13,837 bases of DNA from contig JAJKJG010000209.1 in NCBI GenBank assembly GCA_021154065.1, forward strand, positions 1 through 13,837. The letters are read 5' to 3'. A model generated the notes under the pieces. The model searched no databases, had not been told where the DNA came from, and saw only the letters and a list, made by a program, of their open reading frames with translations. Within the stretch, counting starts at the first letter, position 1. Each line of letters opens with the position of its first letter. Shown here piece by piece: positions 13,835 to 13,837 of this stretch. Position numbers and translations under genes: made by a program. The DNA is from Methylobacterium sp. Its GTDB lineage: Bacteria; Pseudomonadota; Alphaproteobacteria; Rhizobiales; Beijerinckiaceae.

Positions 13835-13837
13835 GGC

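Overview
The window is GC-rich DNA, most likely from an alphaproteobacterium of the order Hyphomicrobiales (Rhizobiales). Three things point there: strong G/C preference at third codon positions, an intergenic palindrome that reads as GLDPAI when translated, and a 99-bp two-hairpin intergenic element (2914-3012) of the kind common in that order. The genus cannot be told from the sequence. I see no rRNA, tRNA, CRISPR array, transposase or phage gene.

Layout. Positions 1-67 hold the probable 5' end of a minus-strand gene that leaves the window. Positions 68-566 carry no convincing gene. Positions 567-1312 are an AT-richer patch with a small membrane protein that looks split by a one-base frameshift. 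Positions 1529-2664 are an exported methionine sulfoxide reductase pair, msrB then msrA, overlapping by one base. Positions 2758-3012 are a repeat cluster: two inverted 49-nt REP-like copies, then the 99-bp element, whose last bases supply the stop codon of the next gene. Positions 3010-4981 hold three minus-strand genes: a conserved-looking 121-aa protein, a calcineurin-type metallophosphoesterase, and a nucleotidyltransferase-fold protein 10 bp upstream of the phosphoesterase.

Positions 5103-9213 form a divergent aromatic-catabolism locus of the gentisate pathway. Leftward run a Bug/TctC-type solute-binding protein and, overlapping it by 4 bp, a PhzS/salicylate-hydroxylase-like FAD monooxygenase. 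Rightward run gentisate 1,2-dioxygenase and a zeta-class GST isomerase (maleylpyruvate isomerase). The likely logic is capture of an aromatic acid, ring hydroxylation to gentisate, ring cleavage to maleylpyruvate, and isomerisation to fumarylpyruvate. The fumarylpyruvate hydrolase, the membrane transporter subunits and any regulator are absent here. The 162-bp intergenic region has a good sigma70-like promoter facing the dioxygenase.

Positions 9233-13822 hold two large minus-strand genes: an AI-2E/PerM-family membrane protein with a long soluble C-terminal extension, and a PAS-PAS-PAS-GGDEF-EAL cyclic-di-GMP protein with all signature motifs intact.

No wholly new system stands out. The points most worth a second look are the nucleotidyltransferase/phosphoesterase pair, the covarying REP pair, the repeat that provides a stop codon, the frameshifted membrane protein, the AI-2E protein's C-terminal domain, and the unusual hydroxylase in the gentisate locus.
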